A DNA stretch of 64,000 nucleotides from Austropuccinia psidii. Taxonomy: Eukaryota; Basidiomycota; Pucciniomycetes; Pucciniales; Sphaerophragmiaceae. The notes beneath the pieces are model-generated. The model worked only from the letters and a program-made list of their open reading frames with translations. It did no database searches and was not told the DNA's origin. Position 1 is the stretch's first letter; every line of letters starts with the position of its first letter. Location of the stretch: the NCBI GenBank assembly GCA_023105745.1, contig JALGQZ010000001.1, positions 39,766,082 through 39,830,081 on the forward strand, in the 5' to 3' direction. Made by a program: the position numbers and the translations under genes. Shown one piece after another: positions 34,204 to 47,778 of this stretch.

Positions 34204-37200
34204 GAACATTAAATAAATGTCTCTTTCCATGCCTTAAGCTACCTCCTATGAAATAACAGATACTTCTCATAGGTTTCAAATATTACAAAACAAAAAAATC
34301 AGTAAGAATGAAGATTAAGCTTCAATTCTCTTAATTTTGAGCTAAAATTTAAGTTACAACTGCTATTTCTAACACCAAGTAGATTTTAAATTCAATTTTT
34401 TATATTATTTTTATCCTTAATTTCAGAACTAATAAATTTATTTTGAAGTTAATTATATAAATATATTCAAAATAAAATATTAGGCCAAAATATCTTAATT
34501 TGGACTGTTAGTAAATTTAAAAGTAATTATTATGTTATACACAATTAATCAAATTAGTTATCTATTAGTATAAATGAAGATTATTCTTTTCAACAATAAT
34601 ATTTATGTGTAGTTTATAATCAGATAATATCAAAGTTTGCGCGGTGTGAAATATTGAAGTAAATATTTTCAAAAAAGGAATTTCCATTAATTTTTGAAGT
34701 TATTTCTTTTTTGCATTGATAAATCAAGATATTTACACAGGCATAGATTTTGGAGAGGTTTTTATTTAGAAAACTAAAACCATAAGCTGATTAAAGTCTT
34801 TTTATCTTTCAAATTTCTCAAATCCTTTATTACATTTCTTTCATCTGGGATATACCCTTTGGGAGCTTTAAATTCCTATCTAAATCACCACAAGAAAACT
34901 GGCTACACCTGACAGAAGGTGTTGCATTTGGAAATAAGCTTGGACCCTTCTTGTGAGATAGGTTAGACCCAGGATTTAAATGTTTGTTAATATTCTAAGA
35001 TCTTCCAAGAAACTAAAATATCACAGACTTTCAAATATTTTCTTCCGTTTTCAAGTGTATGGAGTCAGTAGATAAAATAGTATGTGAAAATTCTTTTCAT
35101 TTATATTTTCATCTTCAAATAAATATTTTTTGGGATAAAAAATTCAACTGAAAAAATTTATTCCTAATTAATACAACTTTATTTTTTTGAAATTTTAAAA
35201 TAATTCAAAACCAATCTTAAAAATTATGAAGGCTCTATCTGTCTTGATTGATGACTTATGATTACTTGGTACCAATATTAATGCTTCTTTATTATTAAAA
35301 AATTGACTCACGAATATCAAAATGTGCTTTTCTAAACTGAATTCCCTTGAAAAAAAACTGGATTGGTGAGAACTTTCTTTTTATATCTTCAAATTTTTTT
35401 GAATTAAGCTTTTCCCCAAAAATATAAAAAATTTGTATCTATACTTTTCTTTATTGATTGAAAAGCCTAGAAATTAAGTATCATTTTCATCTTTTGAATT
35501 TTCTAATGACTTTTTATAATTGAAAAATCTCATCAATTTTCACTCTCAACACCAATGTGTATCCTTATTTAAGAGAAAGTCCCTTCCTCTGGGTTGTTCA
35601 AAGGTTTTATTTATCACTTCAAAAGAGAAGTTGTTGGCTTTATGCAATACAGCACCTGCTACTAGAGGAGATATTTAAATCTCAAAGAGAATTAGAGTAA
35701 ATGTCCTTCAATGGAAGCTACTGTATAATTGCCAGTTATTGTTGACAATATTACATTAGAAAAATTTACAGCACCTGTACTGTAACAAACTCCACACATG
35801 TCAAACAGTTTTCAGTAGCAGTCCTTTTAAAGGCCTCCTACTTTGATTTTAATTGAAAAACCAAAGATAGAATCAAAACAAAACAGATTTACAAATATAG
35901 GGAAAAAACTTCTTGAAATTGAAAAAAGAACATCAAAAAGCAAAAATTCATCAAGAAATCAGAATGATATATTACCATAAAACATGGGAAACAAAACTCA
36001 AAAAAACCATATAAAAAATGGGAAAAAACTGTTTTAGACTGTGAGAAAGGAAGTTTTTTCTATTGCTTTTTTCCAGCAAATATGGAAATAGCTTCATTGT
36101 AATAATGAAAGGAAATGAAATGCACCTATCAAAAATATTCTTAAGCTTCATTGTTTTGAGGTAGCTCTATCATTTTTCATGAATTATTTTTTAAAAAGCC
36201 TTTTTTGAAGATATTCTTTGTGGTTTTTGGGTTTCTGTTTTCTCTTTCAAAAAGAAAACTAAATAATAGTTATGCTTTGAAAAAAGTTTAGAAACACCAA
36301 TAGGAATATATGTTGACCTCAATAAAAATACAATGATATTAATAAGAAATAAAGATAATTTCATATTTCAATAAATAAGGACCATTTCACTCAAGAGCTA
36401 TCTTCCAATAAAGCTTGTTATTATTTCAAAAAATTATCAAAAAACTTGATTTCCCTTCAATCCCGGTCAAATATTTTTAATATTAAGATTAATTATATTG
36501 TTCTAATTTTGGAATGCTCAAAAGAGTTTTATTTAATTTTCAAATTGATATCTTCACAAATTATCAGCATCTTCTGATTGATCAAAGAATATACTCCATA
36601 ATTCATTTCTATAATTAATTCATTGTTTGTAAAGAGCATTGAGCTTAAGAGTTTCTGAATAGACACTTTTCACAGAGTACCATTAGAAAATAATATTGAA
36701 ATTGTCAATACCATGGTAAACTATTTATAATGTCAATTAAATAATTGAAAAATACTTCATACCCTGTTTTGATTATGAGTGGACATGAAAATGAAGTAAT
36801 ATTAATGCCACTGAAAGCTTTATTACCAAAATTAGAACTTAATTATGTGTGCTCCCTTTATTTCATGATAATTTTATTAATTCTTTGACCCTTTTATTGA
36901 GAATAAATAACAAATGAAAACAAGAAATATTCTCCTATCATCTTGGAAAAATTCTGGAAATAGATGTATATATAATCTGCTTAAATAAACCCTCTTAAAA
37001 AATGGTTATTCTCAATGTATCACTATTTTGGGATTTAGAAAAATTATCAAAGAAATTCCAGCTTCAAAATCCTACCAGAAGGCTTATATATATTTTTTGA
37101 AAGGATAAACCTCAAGCAGTTTTTTTTCAGAATATGATTTACAATCCAATTATTTGAAAATAATTAATTAAGTTTTCATTAATCTGAAGTTTATAATCCT

Positions 37201-37412
37201 TTTTGATGGATGTTGAAAATTTGTATTAACTTAAATTACATGGTTAATAGAGGTATATAAAGGGATCCCCCATATGGTTGGGGAAATATCACTGTAGATG
37301 ATTTAGAAAATTCTTTTCTGATTTAGGCTTGATAATCTTAGTTTTTATTGTGCAGTATTAAGAAAGACAAATATACATGTTTAAATACTTAGGGCTATCA
37401 CCCCACCAAATT
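34204..37412. other. AT-rich unassigned stretch
   Basis: No coding region, RNA gene or LTR boundary could be recognised. Stops are frequent in all frames. It is likely old transposon debris or intergenic DNA. Confidence 0.45.
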
Positions 37413-39304
37413 TGTAAGATTTGTCTATGAAACGTTTTATAATATTACTATCAATCAACAGTACTATGACTCTGCTTGTGAAATATAATAAATGAATTTA
37501 TTATAACCAAAATTAAATAACTAATTTGCTTGCTATATACTCATAGTGATTATAACAGTATGCAGTATTTGTCTACAAGACTCAATTACAAGAAATATTT
37601 AATGATAAAGCTTCTTTATTAAAATAATAAAATTATTTAAATATATAATCATCTTTTGCACAGATAATTATAAATATAATTCTTGAAGAAAGCTATTACT
37701 GGAGTAAAACTTTAAACATTGAGTAAAATTACTCACTAATACTCCAATAATACCTTGAAAAGAATTGGTAGAGAGATCTGACCAATAACATGTGGATTTG
37801 AAGGATGAAAATTGATTCATAAAAGTATTAAAACAAATTATACTTTATTTCTTTTATTTGAAGCATTTATGATTCATTCTGAAAGATCTAAAACACTTAA
37901 GAAAATATTTAACTAATACTTAATTGTTGGTAATAAAGATCTAATTGGATAAGAAATGATTTGGAGAAAACAGCAAGAGGAGGCCTCTTTTAAGTCAATA
38001 AAAGCTCAAAGAGGTGTGACATGGAGCAAACTGAAAATAAAGTTAGTTAGAAACAAATCATCCTTTTTGTCTTACTGATTGCATCATCTGTTTTCACATA
38101 AGATTATCCCAATTACTCAATTAAATCATTTACCCGACTACCAACCAGCTTATGGTTATGAATAAAAGGAGTAAAAAATGTAAATCTTATTTTATTCAAA
38201 AATAAATATTAATCTCCAAAATTTATAAACGTGAATGGAAATTTTATCTCAATTTGTACTTTCTGTGAATTTTTGAAGATTCAGTGTTTCATGTGGAATC
38301 ATCAAAAATGGACTGTGGGTAAAACCTTTAAATTGAATCATGAATTCAGAAGTCTTTTTTGGTTATTTATAGATAATAAAATTCTCCATCGGTCCTTAAA
38401 TATTCAGAAAGATTAATTAATAATTGTACTTTTAATCAATTTTTGAAGTTTTTCACCTTATTTCTATTTAGAATTGCAAATAGCACAGTATAGCTGGTTT
38501 CCATGAGGTAAATGGATGGATACTAGTCCAAAAAGGGGTTTAATTAATTGTTTGAAGTTGATCTTTGGGAAATAATTAATAATTGACATTTTCAAAGGAG
38601 TTTGAGTTGTTCTTTACCTCCATGTCATGTCAAAAATAGCAGCTTATTTGCAATTTTCTTATGATTTAATGGGACTTTAACTTGGTAACCAATTTCCCAA
38701 AAGGATTTATTATTTAAATTTGCCTATGATAAGCCATGGATCCAAGATTTAGAGATTTCCATTCCTCAGAGGCCTCAGAAGTTGGGTACCCTGGCTCTCT
38801 TTGATGTCTTTTGTCCCCCTTAGCTATTTTCACATCAAAAATAGTAATTCAGGCTTCAAGGCTGATATCCACTATGGGTGTACCAAAGCTGTATGTAAGA
38901 ATTATATGTTTTTAAGTGGCAAAAAGATGAGTAACAATAATATTAGTGTATGTGTCACATGGGATTTCTCAAATTCCCATTATTTTGGTGTGAAATTGAG
39001 AAAAAAAAACATTTTCACAATTTTTTTATGTGGTATTGAGGTATTTTCCATATTACCACCTTATAAAGTTAATTTGAGATTATTCACTATATGCAGCTAC
39101 CCTAGGAAAATTTTTATGTAGAATCTAAATCTGACCTTAAATCCATGGATTTACTTACTCACAAAAGATTTCTTCATCTTTTGTTAAATCAAAAATGATG
39201 AATTTTAGATATATGCATGACTTATGGGTTATTCCTAGTTCAGAATTTGTTTTCATATTAATTGTGGCCTATTTGAGTATGTAAAGTACAACTCAAGTCT
39301 CACA
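37413..39304 (-). repeat. Element E 3' LTR
   Basis: 1892 bp in reverse orientation. The start TGTGAGACTTGAG is at 39304, with the blocks 'acatcaaagagagccagggtaccc' and 'cttctgaggcctc' shared with element C; the end lies at 37413. The adjacent polypurine tract on the minus strand is GTTGGAAGGGAA (39305-39316). Confidence 0.88.
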
Positions 39305-39496
39305 TTCCCTTCCAACAAAAAATAAGATTGCACTACAATTTTATCAATAATATTCAAGAAGAGAAGGGTCCCAAAGGGGGTTAATTTCCAGTTTACAACC
39401 TATTTATATTACTCAGATCAAGTAATTTAAAGCACATTGATAGGCATATTCAGGCTTGTGGCCTTCTTTGATTCCTAAATCTTCTCAAAGGTTTAT
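39305..39496 (-). pseudogene. Element E pol C-terminus and 3' untranslated region
   Basis: On the minus strand this reads SDKPLRRFRNQRRPQA followed by a stop, matching the end of element C pol, then the 3' untranslated sequence with a degenerate copy of the pre-PPT hairpin (AAATTGTAGTGCAATCT). It is separated from the rest of pol by element D. Confidence 0.85.
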
Positions 39497-39501
39497 CTGA
39501 G

Positions 39502-40210
39502 TGTCACAGCCAAGGAGGAAGGGGCATTACCAATCATCTTCAACAATCATTACTTCATTGATACCCTTCAAAACCCAATCAGCAAGGGGGTTTCATTCAA
39601 CATTCTCCAAATACAGTTTTCAGACCTCAATACAGTTGCATACAGGCAAGACCCAAATACCTCATTCACCAAATACAGGCCTGTCATCAATACAGGCGCA
39701 AATACCTGTATTGACTGTATAACCTGTATTGGATTCACCAATCCAGGATTCAATCCCACATCCAACTTCTTCCAGCATACAGGCAAGTATCTCAACACTC
39801 AAACTCCAAGGCTGGTATTTCTCACATATACCAGCCCCTCTTCATCCACCTGGGGGTTTTTCCCCCAGTTAATTAGAATATTGGATTTATTATTTAATAT
39901 TATTTTATTACTTATTAAGTTAGTCTTTGCCTTCCCTCACCTGTTCAGTAGAGTGCTGGTGGCCATATCCTTTATTAATCCTTTTGTCTTTTCTGAACAG
40001 GTTGAAACAGTGGTACAGGATTATTTGTGGTTGGCTCTGTATTATTGCTTTTGTTTTCTCTCATATCTTTTAAAGCTCATTATTTTATGACTAGGAATCT
40101 ATCCTCTTATTTCATTACTCTTATCATTGAGTATTTTATTCTGAGCCCTCCATAAGTAAGTCTGTTCACTGAGTGCCAGGCCCTCTTCATTTAAAAGAGC
40201 CCCTGTGACA
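39502..40210 (+). repeat. Element D 5' LTR
   Basis: 709 bp, TGTCACAGCCAAGG...CCCCTGTGACA. Around 39650-39780 it holds many copies of AATACAGG in both orientations. It has an extra ~18 nt near 39660 and lacks a stretch near 39910 compared with the 3' LTR. Confidence 0.93.
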
Positions 40211-40993
40211 TTATTTTAATTAACTCATAATTGCTTCTTTTTCTTTCATTAATTTTATTCATTTCTCTCATTCTTCAATTATGATCTTTTCATGATTTTA
40301 TGATTTTTATGATTTTTATTATTTCATTATCTCTCATCAATTTTCATCTCATTCATTTCATTCTCATGAAAATTCATTCTTTTCTCATTTCTCAATTCTT
40401 CTGACCATTTCACTTTATTCTTTATCATTCTCATTTCTTTTTTTGTCTGAATTCAGGTTTTTATCAGGTTATTTGAGTGGAATTATTTGGGTTAATTGAT
40501 TTATAATTAAGGGATTTTATTGATTTGGGGTATTCAGTGATTTTGATTTTTAAATTTCTCAAGAATTATTGATTTATTGATCTGATTATTCAAGAAATTG
40601 ACTTTACCTCAAGACTCTGATTTTATTTAATTGATTGATCTGATTTGATTCCTCAAGATAGCTGATTTATCCTCAAGATTTGATTCAATTGATTGATTTG
40701 AATTTGATTCCTCAAGAAAATTGAATTGATTTTTTAAGATATTGATTGAATTCCTCAAGACTTAATTGATTTGATTTTGGATTGACTTGATTTACTTGAA
40801 TTGATTTATTGATTGACATTGATTATCCATAAGAATTTGATTCTGTCATTTTCATTCTTCAAGATTTCTCAGAGTATTTTCACTTCAAGACTGTTTATTG
40901 ATTCTTCAAGATCATCAAGATTCTCATTTAATTTGATTTAGTCAAGCCTTATTCTATTCAAAGTATCATCAAGTTTTAATTCATTCTTCTTTC
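40211..40993 (+). other. Element D leader
   Basis: Non-coding and AT-rich. No convincing tRNA primer site follows the LTR, so priming may differ from B, C and F. The part 40550-40980 repeats TCAAGA (about ten times, usually in CCTCAAGA or CTTCAAGA) separated by TTGATT-type spacers. Confidence 0.6.
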
Positions 40994-42356
40994 ATGATGC
41001 CAGTTCAGCATATCCCACCAGCCAAGAATACAAGATCCCAGAGACATCAAGCTGTTCTTACTCCTACAGCAAGGGCTCCTCTTGACCGCACACCATCAGT
41101 TCATCAACTGAGTGCAAATTTGGACAGAGGACCACCAATGGAAGGAGCAGCACCCTCCAGAAGAGGAGGTGTGAAGTCTAGAAGATCAAGATCATTATCT
41201 GGACTATTGGGTGGTTATCCTGGTGTTTCTCAAGGGCCTAGGAGTAGATTGGGGGAAGCTGAAGATGAGGAGGGGGAGGAGTTTGTGGAAGAGGAAGAAT
41301 CTGAGGAGACTGAAGTAGCAGCTGCCTTGGAAGGTGCTACTGAAGCTTCTGAGGCTCCAAATCTAGCCCTTTCTAATCAACCTTCTGTCTCTCAAGCTGA
41401 ACCAAATTTCCTCAAGATGATGGAGCAGATAACTCAATTCATGGGTCAACTCACTCAAGCAGTTTCCCCAAGAGACACTTCAAAATTCCCTGCATTCAAG
41501 ACTACATCAATGAAGGCACCTGATTTTTTTGATGGTACTAAAGCTCATAAATTGAGAGTATTCATTCAATCCTGTCAGTTAATCCTCCATAATGACCCAG
41601 AAAACTTCTTCTCTGACAGGAAGAAGGTCTTATACTCAACTTCTTTTTCTTACTGGTGGAGCTGGCAAATGGATTGAACCTTACCTCTCAAATATCTCCA
41701 ATGAAGACCCTTCTTATCTACTCAATAACTGGCAGTTGTTTGAAACCCAGTTATTCACTCTGTTTGGTGATCCTAATGAAGTCAGGAAAGCTGAACAAGA
41801 GTTAGACAATCTCAAGATGAAAGAAAGTGGTCAAGTTTCCTTGTACATAGCAGATTTCAGAAGCCTGATGTCAAGAATTGGAGACTGGGGGGAAAGGGCC
41901 TATATTCATGTGTATAGAAGAGGCTTGGCATCAAGATTGTTGGACCAATTGGCTTCTCACCCTAGAAGCTTTGATAGCCTTCAAGAGCTCATGGACATCA
42001 CTTTGGAGTTAGATACCAGATACCATGAGAGGCAGAAGGAAAAGGGTAGTCATCAAGAGAAGAATCCTCCAATCAGTGGATCCAACTCCTCCAAGCCCCC
42101 TCAAAGTTCATCATCAAAAAAGCCTTATCACAAGAAGAATAAGAAGGGGAAGAATTTTCAAGTGTCCAAAGACAAGCCTCATGCTGCTCTCCTCAATAAG
42201 GACAACAAATTAATTGGTTCTGAAAAGGAGAGGAGGATTAGAGAAGGCTTGTGCAATTATTGTGGTGGTAAACACCCATTTGAAAAATGCTTCAAGAGGC
42301 CTGAAAATAGGCAAGGGTCATCAAAAGGCTTCCCTAGCAAGCAGGGAAAAGCCTGA
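40994..42356 (+). pseudogene. Gag of element D, frameshifted
   Basis: Two overlapping frames: 40994-41677, then 41592-42356, with the join needed at about 41640-41655 (YSTSF, then LTGGAGKW). The N-terminal third is Ser/Arg-rich then Glu-rich (EEGEEFVEEEESEE). A retrotransposon Gag domain follows (APDFFDGTKAHKLRVFIQSC to LELDTRYHE), then a Lys/Ser-rich stretch and a knuckle CNYCGGKHPFEKC near 42260. One indel breaks the frame. Gag would form the particle shell and bind RNA. Confidence 0.88.
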
Positions 42357-42370
42357 GTGGGGATCATAAC

Positions 42371-45300
42371 GTGTTCAATGGTTCTCACTTCTTTCCTTCA
42401 AGAGCACAATTGTGCACTCTGAATACTAGTGTCAAAAAATCTTTAAAATTTCTTATTTTTTCTTCAATCTCTGATATTTTTTATAGTATTCTCATTGATT
42501 CTGGTGCTACAAACTCCTTTATTGCAAAGAATTTTGTTCTCAAGTACTCATTGACTCTGTCAGAGCTCCCTGAAAAGATTCCTCTTTTCATTTTGGATTC
42601 CAATTAATCCACTTCCCTGTTCATCACCCATTATACCCAGTGGGTTGTTGACTTGCCTTCCTTCCCAAGCTTTGAATGGGATTTCTTTATCATAGATTCA
42701 CCCAAGGGAGAAGACCTGATATTGGGCTATGATTTTCTTTACCATTTTAATCCTATTATTGATTGGAAAAATGGATTGATCACCTATGATTCTAATCATA
42801 AGGATTCTAGTGGTTTTAACCCTTCTATTAGTAATGACTTCACCACTGCTTTCAACAGTGTTGCTCTGGTTGGTGAACTTAAGACACCTTCCCTTCCTCC
42901 TTCTGTCCATAACCCATCCATCTTTCCCTCTCAGTCATTACTTCCATATAGAGATGAAGTCTTTAAAAAGATAAAAGATGTTGGAGAAGATGTTGCTATA
43001 TCCTCACTTCATCTCTTTCAAGGGGATATGGACCTTCCTCCTTCATCTTTTCATGCCTCCCTGGAGGAGCAGTGGGATGAGGAGGAAGAGTCAGAAGAGA
43101 TTGAAGCTGTGCTGAAGGTAGTCCCTCCTGTTTATCACAAATATTTGGATGTATTCTCCAAAGTGAAAGCAGAGAAACTTCCTCCACACCGTGCCTGTGA
43201 TCATCATATCAAACTGGAGGGTCTTCTACCTCCAGTTGGTGTTATCTACTCTTTATCAAAGAATGAGTCAGAAACACTGTGGGCCTACATTTAAGAGAAT
43301 GTAGAGAAAGGTTTCATCAGATCAAGCTCCTCCTCAACAGGAGCACCTGTCCTTTTTGTCAAGAAAAAGGATGGTGGTCTTCGTTTGTGTGTTGACTACC
43401 GCAAACTTAATGCTGTCACTAGGAAGAACAGGTATCCTGTTCCTCCTATGAACCAGCTTCTTACCATACTCAACGGTGCTACTATCTTCTCCAAGATAGA
43501 TCTGCGTGGTGCTTATAATCTCCTGAGAATTAAAGAGGGGGATGAGCACTTAACTGCCTTTAGAACCAAATATGGTAGTTTGGAGTATTTGGTTATGCCA
43601 TTTGGCTTAACCGATTCTCCAGCTTCATTAAAAAATCTTGTGGATGATATCTTTGCAGATTATTTGTATATTTTTGTTTTAGTGTACTTAGATGATATTA
43701 TGGTCTTCTCTAGCTCTTTGAATAAACATGTTAAACATGTGGCCTCTGTTCTACAAAGACTGAGAGACAATAATTTGTTTGCTAAAGCCTCAAAGTGTGT
43801 ATTCCATTCCTCAAGTGTGGAATACTTGGGCTATGTTGTTTCAAGTGATGGCCTCAAGATGGATTCTTCAAGAGTTCAACAAATCCTCAATTGGCCTCAG
43901 CCCAAGAACATCAAGGCCCTCCAATCTTTTCTTGGCTTTGCTAACTTTTATCATTGTTTCATTAAAAATTATTCCAAAAATAAATCTCTGCTCTCACTTT
44001 CCTCCTTAAAAAAGATTCTCCCTTTATCTTCAATGAGGAAGCTCTTAGTCAGTTTCAAATACTCAAAGAAGCTTTCACCACTGCTCCTATTCTCTCCCAT
44101 TTTAATCCTTCTCTACCAACTATTGTAGAGACTGATGCTTCTGATTATGCCTTGGGTGCTGTACTGAGTCAGGTGAATGACTCAGGAAAGCATCCCATTG
44201 CATTTGATAGTCGCAAGCTCTTACCAGCTGAACTCAGCTATGAATTCATGACAAGGAACTCCTTGGCATAGTTTGGGCTCCAAAGCACTGGAGAGCTTTT
44301 CTCCTTTCTCTTTCTGATTCCTTTGAGGTCTTGACAGACCATTGTTCTCTTCAGTATTTTATGTCCTCTAAAGTCCTTACTTGTTGTCAAGCCCGTTGGG
44401 TAGAATTTCTATCTGAATTCCATTTTGTCATCACTTACCACCCAGGAAGGCTGGCCACTTTACCAGATGCCTTGTCACGTTGGGACAACGTGTACCCAGA
44501 GAGGGGGGTGGATTTCATCAGCAAGAATCCTCGAGATTTTCATCAAGTTCTCAAGCAAAATGAAATTCAAGAGTCAAGCTTTTTTCAATAAAAGTTGATA
44601 TGTTTTCAGATGTAGTTGATCAAATTGAAAGACAAGTATGGCAAGACAAAGATTATAAGGAAATCCTCAAGAAATTAGCAAGAGGAGAATCAGTCCCAGA
44701 CTATTCTCTTGAACCTCAAGAAAAATTATTATTGTTCAAAGATAGAGTGGTCATTCCAAGCAATCATGAAATTAAATTGGACATTCTTCAAAAGCGTCAT
44801 GATTCACTGTTGGCTGGCCATCCTGGCCGGGAGAAGACTCTCAAGCTCATCAAGAGGGATTTTTATTGGGCTGGCATGAATCAAATCATCAAGGACTATG
44901 TGTCCTCATGTCAGCAATTTTCAAGAAACAAGAACATCCACCATAAGAAGTTTGGATTACTCAAGCCTCTTCAAATTCCATCTGGTCCTTGAAATTCACT
45001 ATCAATGGACTTTATCACTCAATCGCCCTTGTCAAGCAACTTTCATTCAATTTTAGTAGTTGTAGACAGATTTTAAAAAATGGCAATATTTATTCCAACT
45101 TATTCAACAATCACTTCTTTGGACTTAGCTCAAATCTTTATTATTCAGGTCTTTTCCAAACATGGCCTTCCAATCAGTATTGTTAGTGATAGAGGTTCAT
45201 TATTTGTTTCATCATTTTGGACTCAATTGTGTCAGCAGCTCAAGATATCAAGGGATCTTTCAACTGCCTTTCACCCTGAAACAGATGGACAGACAGAGAG

Positions 45301-46072
45301 GGTAAATCAGATTCTAGAACAGTATCTTTGGATGTATGTCAGTTACCATCAAGATGACTGGCACACCTGGCTCCCTCTGGCTGAATTTGCCTATAATAAT
45401 GCAGAAAATTCATCAACAAAACAGTCACCATTTTTCACCATTTATGGAAGAAATCCCAGCTTTGACTCAATTGACATTTCTCAAAATACACCTGCTGGAA
45501 AGTTATCAACAAAACTCCAATCAGTACAGCAAGTTGTCAAAGAAGAATTAGAGTCAGAAATAAAGCGTTTCAAGAAGTATGCAGATAGAAATAGAGCAAT
45601 TTCACCTGATTTCAAACCTGGGGACAAACTATGGCTAGCTTCCAAGAACATCAAGACAACAAGACCCACCAAGAAACTTTCAGAAAGATGGTTGGGACCC
45701 TTTGAAGTTCTCAAGAAGATTGGCAGCCATGAATATCACCTCAAGTTGCCTCAACAATGGAAGTCAGTTCACCCTGTCTTCCATGTGTCCTTGTTGAAAC
45801 CAGTGAAGCAATCAACTATCCCAAATTGACACCAATTGCCACCACCTCCAGTAATAGTGGAAGAGAAAGAAGAATGGGAAGTGGCTCAGGTTCTGGACTC
45901 AAAACTCAAGAGAGGTACATTATGGTATCTAGTGGAGTGGAAAGGATTCAATGAAGACCCAGAAAGAACAACTTGGGAACCAGCTTCCAACCTTACCAGC
46001 TCCCCAGACCTTGTCAAGGATTTTCAAAATTTGTATCCAGACAAGCCTGGCCCAAATGCCTCAAGAGTTTGA
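42371..46072 (+). pseudogene. Pol of element D (protease to chromodomain), broken
   Basis: Domains in order: protease (ILIDSGATNSFIAKNF, ~42490), RT (~43130-43900, [10 protein letters not shown] near 43685), RNase H (~44110-44470, ETDASDYALGAVLSQV), integrase zinc region (~44800-44930, with CQQF where a CxxC is expected), integrase core (SMDFI ~45005, SDRGS ~45186, TERVNQ ~45295), GPF (~45697) and a complete chromodomain (~45869-46030, WEVAQVLDSKLKRGTLWYLV, EWKGF). Stops at 42605, 43292, 44990, 45074 and 45827; frame changes near 44000, 44245 and 44580. The chromodomain keeps its aromatic residues. The gene cannot make a working polyprotein. Confidence 0.9.
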
Positions 46073-47778
46073 TTTATGGTGCTTGGTGGGGATTGGAGTT
46101 TATGAAAGTAAGCTCCTCTCCTGGCATGCACCTTTAAGGGGGTATTCTACCCAAATATGTTGTAAGCATCACCTTGGCCACTTTGTGAGCACTTGTCAAT
46201 TTCTTTGGACAGGTTTAGAAGGCCTTGCAACATCAATACCCCAAGCTTGGACCTTTCATCAAGATATGGCCAAATTCCCTTTTTCTTTTTTATTCTTTTT
46301 CCTTCTTTCAGAAATTTTATTCCAAATTATGCCATTCAATATTATTCAAGACATTCTTTAACTCAAATTCATTTATGGCAAAGTTTTCTATTCTGTTATG
46401 ATGCTTGGTGGGGAGTGGAAGTTATGAAAGTAAGTTCCATCTCCTGGTATGCATCTCTGAGGGTTCTACTTGTAAAACAACACCTTGGCCACTCTGTGAG
46501 CATCAAATGTTTGGTTTTATCTTTTCAGGAAAAATTATGGCCAAAATCAAGCAACTCACCACAAGAAGATCAAACCTCAGAAATTTTCTTATTTCTATTT
46601 CTTTACTCTCTTTTTCTCTCAATTTGTTTTCATTTTTATTTTATTTCATTTTCTTTTACTTGTATGTTTTCTTTTTCTTTTTCTTTTTATTTCTTATTTC
46701 AAAAGCAGTAGTCATCACTCCCATATCATGTTTGGGGAATCAATTCATTCAATAATCAAAGAGCAAAACACTAGTAATGGTAAAGACCAGCTACAGATAA
46801 CCCTCATCAAAACTTCTTCAATTCGCCTTAAACTCATTCCTTAAGATCAAAATTGAAAGCCAAAACCCAATCAGCAAGGCATTTATGGCAATTGACCAGT
46901 CAAGGAGGGGTAAGAAGAAAGACATTCACGAAGAAATCAAGATCAAAAAGAAAAAAACTTCTTCAAATGGCCCAATTGGCCAATTTCATGAATTTATGCA
47001 CTTTGGCACAAATGGCCATATCAGACCTCAAAACTTCAAAATAGCTCATTTTATCATTTTTCATCAAAATATGCTTAATTATGCATATTGGCAAATTTGC
47101 GCACTTTTGCGCAAAAGGCCTCTTTATCTTGTCAAAAGGCTTCAAAAGCCTTTTTGGCCCATTTCATCATAATTGCGCAAAATGGCCAGAATCCATTATA
47201 AGGCCATTTTTTCATCATTAATCACTTTTTTTCAATTTTTTCACCAATATATGCCATTATGGCATATATGTGCATTTGCGCACTTTGCACAAATTTTGGG
47301 CAAATTTTCCCACTTTGCGCAAATTGGCCAAAAACCCCTTTAATTACAAAATCAGGGATTTTGGCCAGGACTTCTGAAATGGTCCAAAACCTCAAGTATT
47401 GGCCATTTTATGCCAACACTCTCAAGATTCAAATCATGATGAAATCAGGTGTTCTTGGGACATAAGCCCAGGTCACCCACTGTTCAAAAGCCGTGAGGAC
47501 TCAAGAAAGGTTTGGTGAAGACACTCAAGACAAATGAAGAAATTTTAAGAAGAATGAAGGCATTTTTGAAGGAAAAGAGGGAATTCAGGATCAAGATCAA
47601 GGGGAAAATACCTACAAGTGATCAAATGAAGAATTTGTTTGAGTATTGATTGAAGAAGAAAGCTTAATGGGATAAATTTAAGGAATTGGGGGAAAGAACT
47701 GTATGGATTGATTGCAAGCTCATCAAGACTCACTATAATTATGGTGCTCAGAGCTCACCACTTTCAAGAGGGGGATAA
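46073..47778 (+). other. Long 3' region of element D
   Basis: 1.7 kb between the chromodomain and the 3' LTR, with no coding function supported. Contents: a duplicated block with GGTGCTTGGTGGGG-type and CACCTTGGCCAC motifs (46080-46200 and 46400-46510), a pyrimidine tract (46585-46710), and a part rich in TTGCGCAAA and TGGCCA palindromes (46960-47340). It ends with the polypurine tract AAGAGGGGGATAA (47766-47778) against the LTR. Confidence 0.6.

Noticed and set aside
46193..46755. 172- and 116-codon open frames after the D chromodomain
   Set aside because: Translations are Phe/Ser/Leu-rich because of a pyrimidine tract; the two frames overlap and neither has a domain.
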